Assembly: GCA_013178255.1 (NCBI GenBank)
Contig: JABLWY010000001.1
Location: forward strand, 62,001 to 126,000
Reading direction: 5' to 3'
Length of the DNA: 64,000 nucleotides
From: Coprothermobacteraceae bacterium
Lineage (GTDB): Bacteria; Coprothermobacterota; Coprothermobacteria; Coprothermobacterales; Coprothermobacteraceae
Shown: in pieces, positions 9,158 to 17,244 of the stretch
Layout of the letters: each line of letters opens with the position of its first letter
How positions within the stretch are numbered: position 1 is the stretch's first letter
Position numbers and translations under genes: made by a program
The notes under the pieces: generated by a model
Database searches by the model: none
Told to the model about the DNA's origin: nothing
What the model saw: the letters and a program-made list of their open reading frames with translations, nothing else

Positions 9158-9841
9158 CTATCCCTTATCGCACCGAATGTAGATATATATGATCTTGCTT
9201 GGATGCGAACATGCCGCGCCCAGAACTAACCGATAAGCATGCAGGTTCTGACTTACAAGGTCCTTCGCAGCGCGACTCGCCCAGATCGGCCGCACTAGAA
9301 AAGACAAGTCCTCAACGTTGACGTTGACGAACCCTGCACGACCCAACCACTGCTTGAAATCCTCCACGGTTGCATCGCAAACGTACTCAAGGCCTATGCT
9401 TCGAAGTGCCGTCTTGTCGCTTTCGTCGAGTCCTTCAGCGATGACGTCAGTTAGTATCAACCTACCACCCCTCCTGAGCACGCGCGCCATCTCGTTCTGC
9501 CCGATGGATGTCGGCGTTGTCGTGGGGTCAACTATGAATTCGCTCACCAGCGCATCGAACGCTTCATCGGGAAACGGAATCCGATCGAGCTGAGCTTCTA
9601 AGAGTGTGACACGATCTGAGACTGATTGAAGCTGAGCGTGGCGCACGGATTGTTCCAACAATTGTTCGTCGAGCTCTAGCCCAACAATCCGAACCCCAGT
9701 AAGACGTTTGGCAACATAACATGCAAGTTCTCCCCTGGCACTACAGAGTACAAGCAAGTTCTTTGGAGTAGCCTCTAAGAGATCACGGACTATGCGTTCG
9801 TAAATGGGCTTCAACAGTTTCTTGTCTTCTACGGTCCACAC
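9158..9841 (-). CDS. Class I SAM-dependent methyltransferase, substrate unknown
   Basis: A 227-residue Rossmann-fold methyltransferase of the UbiE/type-11 kind. Motif I is degenerate (NLLVLCSARGELACYVA instead of DxGxGxG). Motif II acidic residues follow (IVGLELDEQLL), and FPDEAFDALVSEF is the usual post-II strand. A block typical of the family follows (MARVLRRGGRLILTDV). The substrate cannot be told. GTG start at 9841 with AAAGGA about 10 nt upstream. It lies upstream of the cas promoter on the same strand but is not visibly linked to CRISPR. Confidence 0.75.
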   Translation of the reverse strand: MWTVEDKKLLKPIYERIVRDLLEATPKNLLVLCSARGELACYVAKRLTGVRIVGLELDEQLLEQSVRHAQLQSVSDRVTLLEAQLDRIPFPDEAFDALVSEFIVDPTTTPTSIGQNEMARVLRRGGRLILTDVIAEGLDESDKTALRSIGLEYVCDATVEDFKQWLGRAGFVNVNVEDLSFLVRPIWASRAAKDLVSQNLHAYRLVLGAACSHPSKIIYIYIRCDKG

Positions 9842-9886
9842 GTAAACCGCGTCCTTTGTCCCCTTGTTGCTGGCAAATAGGGCTGG

Positions 9887-10408
9887 CTACTGCGCTGTAT
9901 AGCTCGGCTCCCAGGTCAGGAATCCGACGCCAATGCACACCCATCCGGCCACTTGGATGGCACTGTTCATAAAAGGAAGCGGCAAGATGGACCCCACAAA
10001 AGCCATCCATGCACCGACCTTGATGATTGGTCGGCCCGTGTACCCTGCTATTCGCAAGAACGCCGTTAGGAACAGTACGGCCGATACAAGTAGTACGAGT
10101 ACACCCCCAATTACCCCCTTGAACAGCGTAGACATGCTCTGCGTGTATCCAGTGCTAGAGCTGATAAGAGCTTGCAAAAGGCCGCCTCCGATTACAAGAA
10201 TCGCAACTACGTTCAATACAGCAGCAAGCACTAGGTAATTGAACATGAGACGGTCATCATACTCTTTGCTAATGTAGTAAACCGCGATCGCAAGTAGAAT
10301 CCAAGCAACCGTTGACGCTAACTTGCCGGCAAGAGGCACCAAAGTCGCAACCATGAGTAATGCGCCGATGCCTCCCAACAATCTCGCATTGTTCAGTCGC
10401 TCACGCAT
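9887..10408 (-). CDS. Multi-pass membrane protein, DUF996-like
   Basis: A 173-residue protein with about five hydrophobic segments. It opens with a DUF996-like pattern: LGGIGALLMVATLVPLAG, a second membrane span, then YYISKEYDDRLMFNYLV. No enzymatic motif is present and the function of the family is unknown. The ATG at 10408 is preferred over the TTG just before it because GGGGGTGGG lies 6 nt upstream. The downstream neighbour is the methyltransferase, 45 bp away. Confidence 0.65.
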   Translation of the reverse strand: MRERLNNARLLGGIGALLMVATLVPLAGKLASTVAWILLAIAVYYISKEYDDRLMFNYLVLAAVLNVVAILVIGGGLLQALISSSTGYTQSMSTLFKGVIGGVLVLLVSAVLFLTAFLRIAGYTGRPIIKVGAWMAFVGSILPLPFMNSAIQVAGWVCIGVGFLTWEPSYTAQ

Positions 10409-10523
10409 CAAGAACCCACCCCCACTACAGATTCTAAACGTTCGATTGGGAAGTTGGCCTAAGGTCTAGTCATCAATTACACCGTCGCCAAACGGAACCT
10501 AGAAAAGTAAACGGGCTGTATCC

Positions 10524-11585
10524 TTAGTGCAAGGAGTTTGTCTTTGTCAAAGCCTGCTCGACGTCATCTAGCAGTTCTGCAGCGTCAGCTATGCCTGTGT
10601 AGAACCTGACAAGTCTGTGGTCAATGCCCCATGAGGAGAGGACTTCGGGCCTGTAAGCGGCAGTCATGGGCGTTACAATGGGTATACTGCCTCCCCAACT
10701 GACGCCAAGGCGAAAGCGTCTCAAGTTGTTGATGAATTCAACTAATTGGCCACCAGAGAAGTCGAATATGGCGCTCACAAGGCCGCCTACAGCGGTCTTG
10801 TCATCTAGCCTAGGGTACATTACATCAATGACAGCGTTCAGATTGCGCAAGCCCTGAGCAAACCCCAGACCCGAATGGCTAATCTGTTGGTGCCGTTCCG
10901 CAAGACCCGGCAGTTGGTTCGCTAAAGCAAGCGCATCATCAGGCATAAGCGTTGTACCCAATGTACTGCGCGTCATTTCCAAGTGCTGGACGCGATCCTG
11001 GCTGCAGAACACCGCCCCGCCTAGAAGCCCTGTGTCGCCTGCCAAGTACTTGCTCAAGGATGTCATGGCAAAGTCCAGATACGGGTGCCACTTGGCGTAG
11101 CCAAAACTAGCCGAAATGTCTGCTATTACCAATAATCCATAAGCATCTGCCAATTGTCTGATCGTCTTAACGTCGGGAACGCAAAGCGTGAAACTTGATA
11201 GTACCTCTAAGTAGATTGCTTCTGTGAAAGGCAGTATGTGTGCTTCTAGCTGTTCCGCATTGCTCACATCGACAAAATCAGCTCTGATGCCAAAAGCAGG
11301 TAGGTACTCCTCGAAGATTAAACGCGCAGGCCCATATATCTCCCTTTGTACTAGAACGTGGTCCCCACTGTTAAGGACTGAGAAGAGCGTTGATGCTATT
11401 GCTGACATGCCGCTGTTGAATACGAGGACACGATCAAAACCGTCCAGCTGGACAAGAGCGGTTTCGAGCGCCGTCAGTTCGGGGGAACCGTCGCGAGCGT
11501 AGTAGTAACCCTCTGAATCCCCGTAAAGAACGCTCTGCATCTGTTCGAAGTTCTCAAAGAAGAAGGGGCTTTGGGAAGTCGGCAT
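10524..11585 (-). CDS. PLP-dependent Cys/Met metabolism lyase (MetC/MGL-like)
   Basis: A 353-residue fold-type I PLP enzyme of the cystathionine gamma-synthase/beta-lyase and methionine gamma-lyase group. Visible motifs are the Tyr-rich YYYARDGSPELTALE start, the FNSGMSAI cofactor loop, Asp156 in VIADIS, and the PLP lysine Lys179 in TSLSKYLAG. It is somewhat shorter than typical members (about 390). The exact reaction cannot be fixed from sequence. It follows the phosphoesterase gene by 5 bp, so the two are probably cotranscribed. Confidence 0.82.
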   Translation of the reverse strand: MPTSQSPFFFENFEQMQSVLYGDSEGYYYARDGSPELTALETALVQLDGFDRVLVFNSGMSAIASTLFSVLNSGDHVLVQREIYGPARLIFEEYLPAFGIRADFVDVSNAEQLEAHILPFTEAIYLEVLSSFTLCVPDVKTIRQLADAYGLLVIADISASFGYAKWHPYLDFAMTSLSKYLAGDTGLLGGAVFCSQDRVQHLEMTRSTLGTTLMPDDALALANQLPGLAERHQQISHSGLGFAQGLRNLNAVIDVMYPRLDDKTAVGGLVSAIFDFSGGQLVEFINNLRRFRLGVSWGGSIPIVTPMTAAYRPEVLSSWGIDHRLVRFYTGIADAAELLDDVEQALTKTNSLH

Positions 11586-11590
11586 GCTTC

Positions 11591-12367
11591 CTAATCTCCG
11601 CCTTCTTCTTGCCAGTCTGGGCCGCCTTGGGTAATGACAACCTTCAATCTCCTCTTGCTCTCCTCCTTGATGGGCATTAAGTCGATCTTCCTGGTGACAG
11701 ACTCGCGATCGTAGTCAAGGCGCTTTAGCGTCACTGCGCGGTCGTCGATCACCGCGTAGGAACACCACGGTATGTAGTCGCGTGGCTGGCCCAAAGAGCC
11801 CGGATTCAAGAACAGGATACCGTTGACCATTTTAACAAACGGGATGTGGCTGTGGCCTACCAAGACCATGTCGTAGTGTTGCTCAACACCGCCAAGGGAA
11901 ACCAATGCACCTGGTACGAAAGTCTTTGTGAAAGCAGCTTCTTCTTGCAAGGTTCCTTCTTCACAGGGCTTCAGGTACTTGTAAAGTGGGTTTGAAGGTG
12001 CGGCGTGCGCAGCCAAAAACCTCCAAGGCCCTATCTCCCACACTTCAGCTGGTTTGAGTGACCTCAAATACTCCTTGTTTTCCTCGGTCAACACTTTCAC
12101 AGTGTGTTGTTCCCTGGTTTCGAAGCTCAAATCTCTGAATCTGAGTCCGCACTTGCAGTCTACCCCGTAAACAGCCGCGTAGTCATGGTTGCCCACCAAA
12201 GCGTACTTCGTCAAGCCTCTAATGGTCTCAATAACTTCGTTTGGCGACGGACCGTAGTCTACGAAGTCCCCCAAATAGAGCACGTAGTCGAAGCCTTTCT
12301 CCGCTTCAAGAACGGCTTTTAAGGCCTCATAGTTTGCATGAGCGTCACTTAAGACTAGAAGCTTCAC
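11591..12367 (-). CDS. Calcineurin-like metallophosphoesterase (YfcE/MJ0936-like)
   Basis: A 258-residue phosphoesterase with all metal motifs: LSDAHAN, LGDFVDYGP, GNHD, HAAP and GHSH. The NPGSLGQPRD stretch is typical of the YfcE/MJ0936 branch that cleaves phosphodiesters. The physiological substrate is unknown. GTG start with GGAGG about 7 nt upstream. Divergent from the flavodoxin-like gene across an 80-bp gap. Confidence 0.85.
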   Translation of the reverse strand: MKLLVLSDAHANYEALKAVLEAEKGFDYVLYLGDFVDYGPSPNEVIETIRGLTKYALVGNHDYAAVYGVDCKCGLRFRDLSFETREQHTVKVLTEENKEYLRSLKPAEVWEIGPWRFLAAHAAPSNPLYKYLKPCEEGTLQEEAAFTKTFVPGALVSLGGVEQHYDMVLVGHSHIPFVKMVNGILFLNPGSLGQPRDYIPWCSYAVIDDRAVTLKRLDYDRESVTRKIDLMPIKEESKRRLKVVITQGGPDWQEEGGD

Positions 12368-12449
12368 AATCCCGCCTCCTCGCTACCATTTTACATAGCC
12401 AGGGCTAACATAGTAAGTGCTGACGATATAGCGGATTGGGGTGAGGTAA

Positions 12450-12929
12450 GTGAGAACTTTGATAGTCTACTTTAGTGGTAGTGGCAACAATAAGAGGGTT
12501 GCTGAGAAGCTGGCAGATCTTATCAAAGCAGACATAGAACGCCTGGATGATGGTCAAAGGCGCTGTTTCTTTAGAGATGGATTCCAAGCGGCCACCCAAA
12601 AGACCGTGGCCATAAAGCAATTGACTAAGGACCTAGATTACTACGACGACATCGTCCTAGTAACGCCCGTCTGGGCTGGAAACTTACCCGCTGCGGTGAG
12701 AACATTCCTATTGAATTACAAGGATCGCCTGCTAGGAAAGAGAGTGTGGCTGGCTTCTTGCTCAGGGTCTGGCGAAGATAACAAAGAGATCGTTAACAAA
12801 GCAATTAAGTGCCTTAGCAAAGACTTTGAAGCTGCTTTGTTGCTCAGCGATGCTGAACTAAAGAAGGCGAAGGCAGACCAGAAACTGCAGGACTTTGCTG
12901 CCCTGATAGCGCGCCCGCCGTCCTGCTAG
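12450..12929 (+). CDS. Flavodoxin-like protein
   Basis: A 159-residue flavodoxin fold. The first strand and FMN-phosphate loop read LIVYFSGSGNNKRVAE, and the middle block DDIVLVTPVWAGNLPAAVRTFL is the typical flavin-contact region (TPVWAG). The likely role is low-potential electron transfer or a small NAD(P)H-linked flavoprotein. GTG start at 12450, 3 nt after a GGGGTGAGGT ribosome site. The histidine phosphatase gene follows by 9 bp. Confidence 0.82.
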   Translation: MRTLIVYFSGSGNNKRVAEKLADLIKADIERLDDGQRRCFFRDGFQAATQKTVAIKQLTKDLDYYDDIVLVTPVWAGNLPAAVRTFLLNYKDRLLGKRVWLASCSGSGEDNKEIVNKAIKCLSKDFEAALLLSDAELKKAKADQKLQDFAALIARPPSC

Positions 12930-12938
12930 AATGAAAGT

Positions 12939-13553
12939 ATGCACATTTACCTATTGAGGCACCCACAGACTGACTGGAATAAGGAGATGCGCTTCCAAGG
13001 GCGCATAGACATCCCCATCAACGAGAAAGGTTGGCAGGCACTCAAACAGGCTCTGCCCATATTAGCTGCGCTACCTGTTAAAGTCGTCTATACGAGCCCT
13101 CTACAGCGGGCAAAGGTCGTAGCCGAGAAGATAGTACAGCGCAACGGCCTGCCCTTGGTGGAAGACGAAAGGCTAATAGAAGCGCATTGCGGCCGCTGGG
13201 AAGGTAAGACAGTCAAGGAGTTAACCGAAGAGGAACCTGAAGCATTTAGGCTTTGGTGGCAGAATCCCTACAAGAACCCCATGCCAGAGGGTGAGAGTTA
13301 CGCTGACGTGGAGAAGCGCACTAGTGCTTTCCTAGAGGATGTGATAACTAGAGGGGAAGACGCTCTGGTAGTCAGCCACGGCATCGCCATAATCACCATG
13401 CTTAGGTATGTGCTGCAAATTCCTGAGGACTTCACACGCGTCATACGCATAGAGAATTTGGGTTTAGCCAGACTGGAATTTGATCAATGGGGCAAAGCTT
13501 TCGTAGTATCTAACCCTGGGCGGGTGTTGGAGCTACTCTCATTCCCTATCTAG
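12939..13553 (+). CDS. Histidine phosphatase (phosphoglycerate mutase/CobC-like)
   Basis: A 204-residue member of the two-histidine phosphatase superfamily. The N-terminal catalytic motif reads LRHPQTDWN instead of the usual RHGxT; the His is kept but Gly is Pro. Other motifs are intact: SPLQRAKVVAE, the acidic WEGKTVKEL block, and the second catalytic His in VVSHGIAI. It could be an alpha-ribazole phosphatase or a broad sugar phosphatase. Its end overlaps the convergent AlaX gene by 8 bp. Confidence 0.83.
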   Translation: MHIYLLRHPQTDWNKEMRFQGRIDIPINEKGWQALKQALPILAALPVKVVYTSPLQRAKVVAEKIVQRNGLPLVEDERLIEAHCGRWEGKTVKELTEEEPEAFRLWWQNPYKNPMPEGESYADVEKRTSAFLEDVITRGEDALVVSHGIAIITMLRYVLQIPEDFTRVIRIENLGLARLEFDQWGKAFVVSNPGRVLELLSFPI

Positions 13554-14580
13554 GTTGGTTCTGCTTGAGCTTACCCGTGATGACTCCTTTTCCTCCACCA
13601 GAGGCGCCTCGCTTCTTAAGCTCGTCAAAGAGTGATTCGGCATCGGGGCCGCCTATAGCGAAGTACCCTTCCTGGTTAATCAGGACAATACTGCGACCTT
13701 GTTCAGCCACGTAGCCTGCCACATGTTTGAGTGCCTGAGCATCTAAGGGCAAGTCTTCCCAGTATACCTGTGCGCTTTTAGCTACAAAGTCTTGTATCAA
13801 CTGAAGCATGTTCTTCTTCTGGATTTCAAGCCCTTTCTTCTGTTCGAGGATTTGGCCAATTCTTTCCTCCACCTCTCCGCTCAGCAGGTTCTTCAGTTTT
13901 TGCTCCCTGAGGCTCCATTCGCGTGCTAACCTTGCTAGCCTCAAGCCCGCAGCAAAAACAACCCTGACGTAACGCGTGTTCTTGCGTTCAACTTTAAGTA
14001 TGGAGAATCCACCCACGTAACCCGTGTCAGGTACGTGAGTGCCGCCACAAGGGCATTTATCTATTCCTTCGATTTCCACGATGCGTGGATTTTTGAATTC
14101 GACCATTTTCCGAGTGACCTCAGTTTGGTCAGTCACATACGCCCTCACAGGTCTTCGTTCCCAGATTACTTGGTTCACTTCCCGCTCCAACAATTCATAC
14201 TTGGCGGTATCTTCGTCAGCGCCCTGCAGTTCGATCTTTGACGAGTCATTGAAAATGGCAAACCCTTCGGACGGCCAGCCGAAATGCTTCTCCGCCAAAG
14301 CTGAGAAGATATGCTGAGCGGTGTGCTGCTGGCTTACTTCCCACCTCCAAAGCTCGTCGATGAAAACCTCCACGGTACCGCTGCGTGGATTGCCCTTAAC
14401 GCTACTCGCTATCCAATATGTGACTCCGTCCACTTCCCGTGTCTCCGCGGCTTCAATGACAAAGTCGTCGCCCTTCACGACAATGCGGTCCGGTGGCTGT
14501 CCTCCTCCGCCTTCATACACCTCGGCAGATATTACAAAGGTCCCTTGGGATTCGTCAAACCTAATGAGCTCACCCTTCAT
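13546..14580 (-). CDS. alaX: Alanyl-tRNA editing protein AlaX, long form
   Basis: A 344-residue stand-alone homologue of the AlaRS editing region. It has the EGGGGQPPD motif near residue 23, HxxxH at His86/His90, and CxxxH at Cys178/His182. It therefore should hydrolyse Ser- or Gly-tRNA(Ala). A helical linker leads to a C-terminal DHHA1-like block ending GASGGGKG. This architecture is AlaX-L rather than the short editing-only form. It overlaps the HAD gene by 4 bp on the same strand. Confidence 0.88.
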   Translation of the reverse strand: MKGELIRFDESQGTFVISAEVYEGGGGQPPDRIVVKGDDFVIEAAETREVDGVTYWIASSVKGNPRSGTVEVFIDELWRWEVSQQHTAQHIFSALAEKHFGWPSEGFAIFNDSSKIELQGADEDTAKYELLEREVNQVIWERRPVRAYVTDQTEVTRKMVEFKNPRIVEIEGIDKCPCGGTHVPDTGYVGGFSILKVERKNTRYVRVVFAAGLRLARLAREWSLREQKLKNLLSGEVEERIGQILEQKKGLEIQKKNMLQLIQDFVAKSAQVYWEDLPLDAQALKHVAGYVAEQGRSIVLINQEGYFAIGGPDAESLFDELKKRGASGGGKGVITGKLKQNQPR

Positions 14581-15260
14581 GACAACACCTCCACCTTAAC
14601 CTCTTGAAGCGTCTCCACCCAGCCATCAGCATTGGGTATCTTGGAGCCCACGCTTATGGCCTTCGCGCCTGCAGAGTGGGCCATTTCCACATCAACCACG
14701 GCGTCGCCGATCACCACTATCTGTGCAGGTGCCACACCAAGCTTCTCCGCAGCCCACAGCACCATGTCAGGGAACGGCTTTGGCCGCCCCACGTGTTCGG
14801 CTGTAACGATCAAAGGCATATCCTGCAAGCCCCAGAATGTCAACATGCTCCTTATGTGTTCCTCAGTGTCAGAACTTGCAATAGCGACAGGCACCAATTT
14901 CATGAGGTCAACCAAGAGTTCCTTGGCTCCAGGAAGAGGCTCATGCATTAACTCCGGGGTCATTTCCAACTCTGCTGCAGAGATGATTTCTGCCGCCAAA
15001 ACGCGGCAAGTACCCCAATCAAGATGATGTGATTCCCAAATAGCTGCTGCCAGCAACGTGTGTGCCTCTTGCATAGTGCACAGGCCCAAAGGAGAAACAG
15101 CGCCTGGGTAATCAACGCCAAAGATAGACACAGCTCTTAATTCGATGTCAAGCCCACGCTTCTTTGCTTCTTTGATGTATAGGCAAAATACATGCTTCCA
15201 CAATGGGTATCCTCCTGCCAAAACCCCATCCTTGTCGAAAATCACCGCTGAGGCTTTCAA
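14577..15260 (-). CDS. HAD-family phosphatase (phosphoglycolate phosphatase-like)
   Basis: A 227-residue HAD hydrolase with motif I FDKDGVLAGG (Asp9, Asp11), motif II VAIASSDTEEH, motif III Lys in GRPKPFPD, and motif IV VIGDAVVDVEMA. A helical cap lies between motifs I and II. The TTG at 15260 is chosen as start: GGGAGGG lies 5 nt upstream and motif I then begins at the normal distance. The frame is open further upstream but has no ribosome site. Divergent from the Fur-type regulator. Confidence 0.85.
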   Translation of the reverse strand: MKASAVIFDKDGVLAGGYPLWKHVFCLYIKEAKKRGLDIELRAVSIFGVDYPGAVSPLGLCTMQEAHTLLAAAIWESHHLDWGTCRVLAAEIISAAELEMTPELMHEPLPGAKELLVDLMKLVPVAIASSDTEEHIRSMLTFWGLQDMPLIVTAEHVGRPKPFPDMVLWAAEKLGVAPAQIVVIGDAVVDVEMAHSAGAKAISVGSKIPNADGWVETLQEVKVEVLS

Positions 15261-15325
15261 AGAGCCCTCCCTGTGTATTAGCAGAACGCTTCTGTCAGGA
15301 ATCACGATTCTAGGATATCACGATG

Positions 15326-15340
15326 TTATGATTATTAAGA
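15326..15340. promoter_or_regulatory. Possible Fur/PerR box at the start of the fur-type gene
   Basis: TTATGATTATTAAGA matches the PerR consensus TTATAATNATTATAA at 11 of 14 defined positions. It covers the start-codon region of the Fur-family gene. If real it would suggest autorepression. It is a single short match with no -35/-10 clearly in place. Confidence 0.35.
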
Positions 15341-15777
15341 TGGAACACAATCTGGAGAGACTTAAAACGGCAATCAAAGAGCGGGGCGACAGGATAACAA
15401 AACCACGCTTGGTTGTTTACGATTTTCTTGTAAGGAACAGGGGGCACTTCAGCGCTCAGGAGGTCTTCAACGGCGTACGCAGCGTCTTGCCGGAAGTAAC
15501 TCTCGCTACGGTGTACAACGTCCTCAGATATTTGGCCGACATAGGGCTCATACAGGAAATTCCCACACACACAGAGGTGCTTTACGATGGAACAGAACCA
15601 CCACACGCCCACCTAATCTGCGTGGAATGCGGTGAAGTAGAGGATCTGTCAGGTGTTTCCGTCACCCAACTGTTGAGGGCCACGAGAGCTAAAGGGTGGA
15701 AACCTGGCCAAAACCCTGTGTCCGTTTTCGCCACGTGCCCTGAGTGTCAGAAGCGATCTGGAAAACCCTTACTCTGA
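15328..15777 (+). CDS. Fur-family metalloregulator (Fur/PerR type)
   Basis: A 149-residue Fur-family repressor. The N-terminal winged helix contains RITKPRLVVYDFL and the recognition helix VTLATVYNVLRYLADIGL. The dimerisation domain has HAHLICVECGEVEDL with the first CxxC, and a second CPEC near the end, giving a four-Cys structural zinc site. Whether it senses iron, zinc or peroxide cannot be told. Starts at 15328 or 15340 are possible; neither has a good ribosome site. Its end overlaps the convergent nitrilase gene by 31 bp. Confidence 0.9.
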   Translation: MIIKMEHNLERLKTAIKERGDRITKPRLVVYDFLVRNRGHFSAQEVFNGVRSVLPEVTLATVYNVLRYLADIGLIQEIPTHTEVLYDGTEPPHAHLICVECGEVEDLSGVSVTQLLRATRAKGWKPGQNPVSVFATCPECQKRSGKPLL

Positions 15778-16742
15778 TAAAACTTTGACAGCTCAGATTG
15801 ATAGCGCGGGGTTAACGGCTTTCGGACACGGGCTAACTTATCAAAGTCCAGTTTAGCGACGACGATTTCCTCTTCGTCATACTTGTTAGCGAGGGCTACT
15901 ATGCCACTCCCATCGTCGGTATACGAAGCGGGCGCGTAGACACCCGCCTTGCCCTCGAAAGTCAGATTGCCTATCTTTCCCACCAAAAATGATTGAGCCG
16001 TGAAAACCTGGCTTGTTTGTGCTCTCGCCCACGCGCCTCTGATCTGTTCGCCCATGTAGAAAGGAGCAGGGTTCGCAGAGGGAACCAAAAGAAGCCTAGC
16101 GCCCATGTTTTCGAGTATGCGCGCTTGTTCGTAGTAGGTGGCGTCCATGCAGATAAGAAGACCGGCCTTAGTAGTACCCACATCGAAGAGGCCCATCCTA
16201 GCACCCCTCGCAATGCCCCAGCGTTCCTCTAAGGGCATGAGGTGGGCTTTATCTTGGCTCCAAATGACGTTACCCCTTCGGAACACAAAGGCACGATTTA
16301 CCAGCCTATCGTTATCCATATACACCATGGTGCCCCCAACGATTACTGCATCCGTCTTCGACGAAACCTGCTGGAAAATGTCCATGTACGTTTCCACAAG
16401 CACTGGTGAGATCATGTACAGCATCTCCAGTGTGTCCTTACTCTCCAGGTTTACAGGCTCCCCAGCCATGCCCATAAGCAGGTTGCCAAATAGTTCTGGA
16501 AATACTATGACGCCGGTCCCTTGATCTAGAGCCAGAGTCAAATAGCGCACTACAGCGCGGGCATACTCTAATGCATTGCTGTACAAAGTCAACCTCACAT
16601 TCATTACGGCCACGGTGTCAGCGCTCTGCAAGTTTCTGAGGACTACCTGGTCTAAGAAACTCTCGTAGATATTGGGGCTTGCTGACCTGCTAAGAGCTAG
16701 CCGCAGCTTCTGCCTCCGCCACCAACTAAACATCGTCGCCAC
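15747..16742 (-). CDS. Carbon-nitrogen hydrolase (nitrilase superfamily)
   Basis: A 331-residue nitrilase-fold protein with the Glu-Lys-Cys triad: Glu83 in FPELFG, Lys165 in DKAHLMPLEE, Cys198 in LICMDATYYE. It carries an unusual basic N-terminus (WWRRQKLRLALSR) before the catalytic domain. An amidase or omega-amidase role is likely, substrate unknown. It overlaps the upstream unknown gene by 17 bp, so the two are translationally coupled. Confidence 0.82.
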   Translation of the reverse strand: MATMFSWWRRQKLRLALSRSASPNIYESFLDQVVLRNLQSADTVAVMNVRLTLYSNALEYARAVVRYLTLALDQGTGVIVFPELFGNLLMGMAGEPVNLESKDTLEMLYMISPVLVETYMDIFQQVSSKTDAVIVGGTMVYMDNDRLVNRAFVFRRGNVIWSQDKAHLMPLEERWGIARGARMGLFDVGTTKAGLLICMDATYYEQARILENMGARLLLVPSANPAPFYMGEQIRGAWARAQTSQVFTAQSFLVGKIGNLTFEGKAGVYAPASYTDDGSGIVALANKYDEEEIVVAKLDFDKLARVRKPLTPRYQSELSKFYQSKGFPDRF

Positions 16743-17226
16743 CGCCCAACAAGTAGCGCTCGTATTTCATGTAGAGCTCGGGGTTCATGAGGCGATGGAG
16801 CGGATAAGAAGTCCTGAGCTCAAATACGGGAGTCATTTCTATGGTCAGTAGTTCGCCGTTAGGTTCTATAAGACCCGTCCTATTTGGAGTCAGTTCCACG
16901 GGGACTATGCCAACGAAGAAGGCGTTGTCTTCCTCCTGGAATACTTCTATGGAAACTAACTGGTTTTCTTGTACACCGACCCAAGTGCGTTTGAACAAAG
17001 TGAATCCGTTGTTGTCCCACGGGCCAAAACACACTACTATGTTCTTGCCTGCATAACGGGCGTACCTGTAAACAGAAGGATCTTTGGCGGCTTCGGCACT
17101 TAACACAAAGCCCCAAGGTTCTTCGCTAACACCGTCGATGGGGGCAACTTCAAACATGTTATTCTCGTCGATCGTTAAGAGCAAGATACCATCTTCTAAA
17201 ACTGCAGACACCTTGGTTATGAGCAT
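16726..17226 (-). CDS. Conserved-looking protein of unknown function, coupled to nitrilase
   Basis: A 166-residue soluble, acidic, beta-rich protein that I do not recognise. It has no signal peptide, membrane span or cysteine motif. Features are an early LLLTIDENNMFEVAPIDG, a central YARYAGKNIVVCFGPWDNNGF, and a C-terminal LHRLMNPELYMKYERYL helix. It lies between the NagA-like gene (18 bp upstream) and the nitrilase gene, overlapping the latter by 17 bp. This suggests a partner protein, but its role is unknown. Confidence 0.7.
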   Translation of the reverse strand: MLITKVSAVLEDGILLLTIDENNMFEVAPIDGVSEEPWGFVLSAEAAKDPSVYRYARYAGKNIVVCFGPWDNNGFTLFKRTWVGVQENQLVSIEVFQEEDNAFFVGIVPVELTPNRTGLIEPNGELLTIEMTPVFELRTSYPLHRLMNPELYMKYERYLLGGGDDV

Positions 17227-17244
17227 CGCCTTAATTGTAATCTA

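Noticed and set aside
9158-9841. Methyltransferase as an accessory CRISPR gene
   Set aside because: The cas operon has its own perfect promoter downstream of this gene, and the protein looks like an ordinary small-molecule methyltransferase.
15327-15332. TATGAT as a -10 element for the Fur-type gene
   Set aside because: No -35 at 16-18 bp upstream, and it overlaps the proposed start codon.
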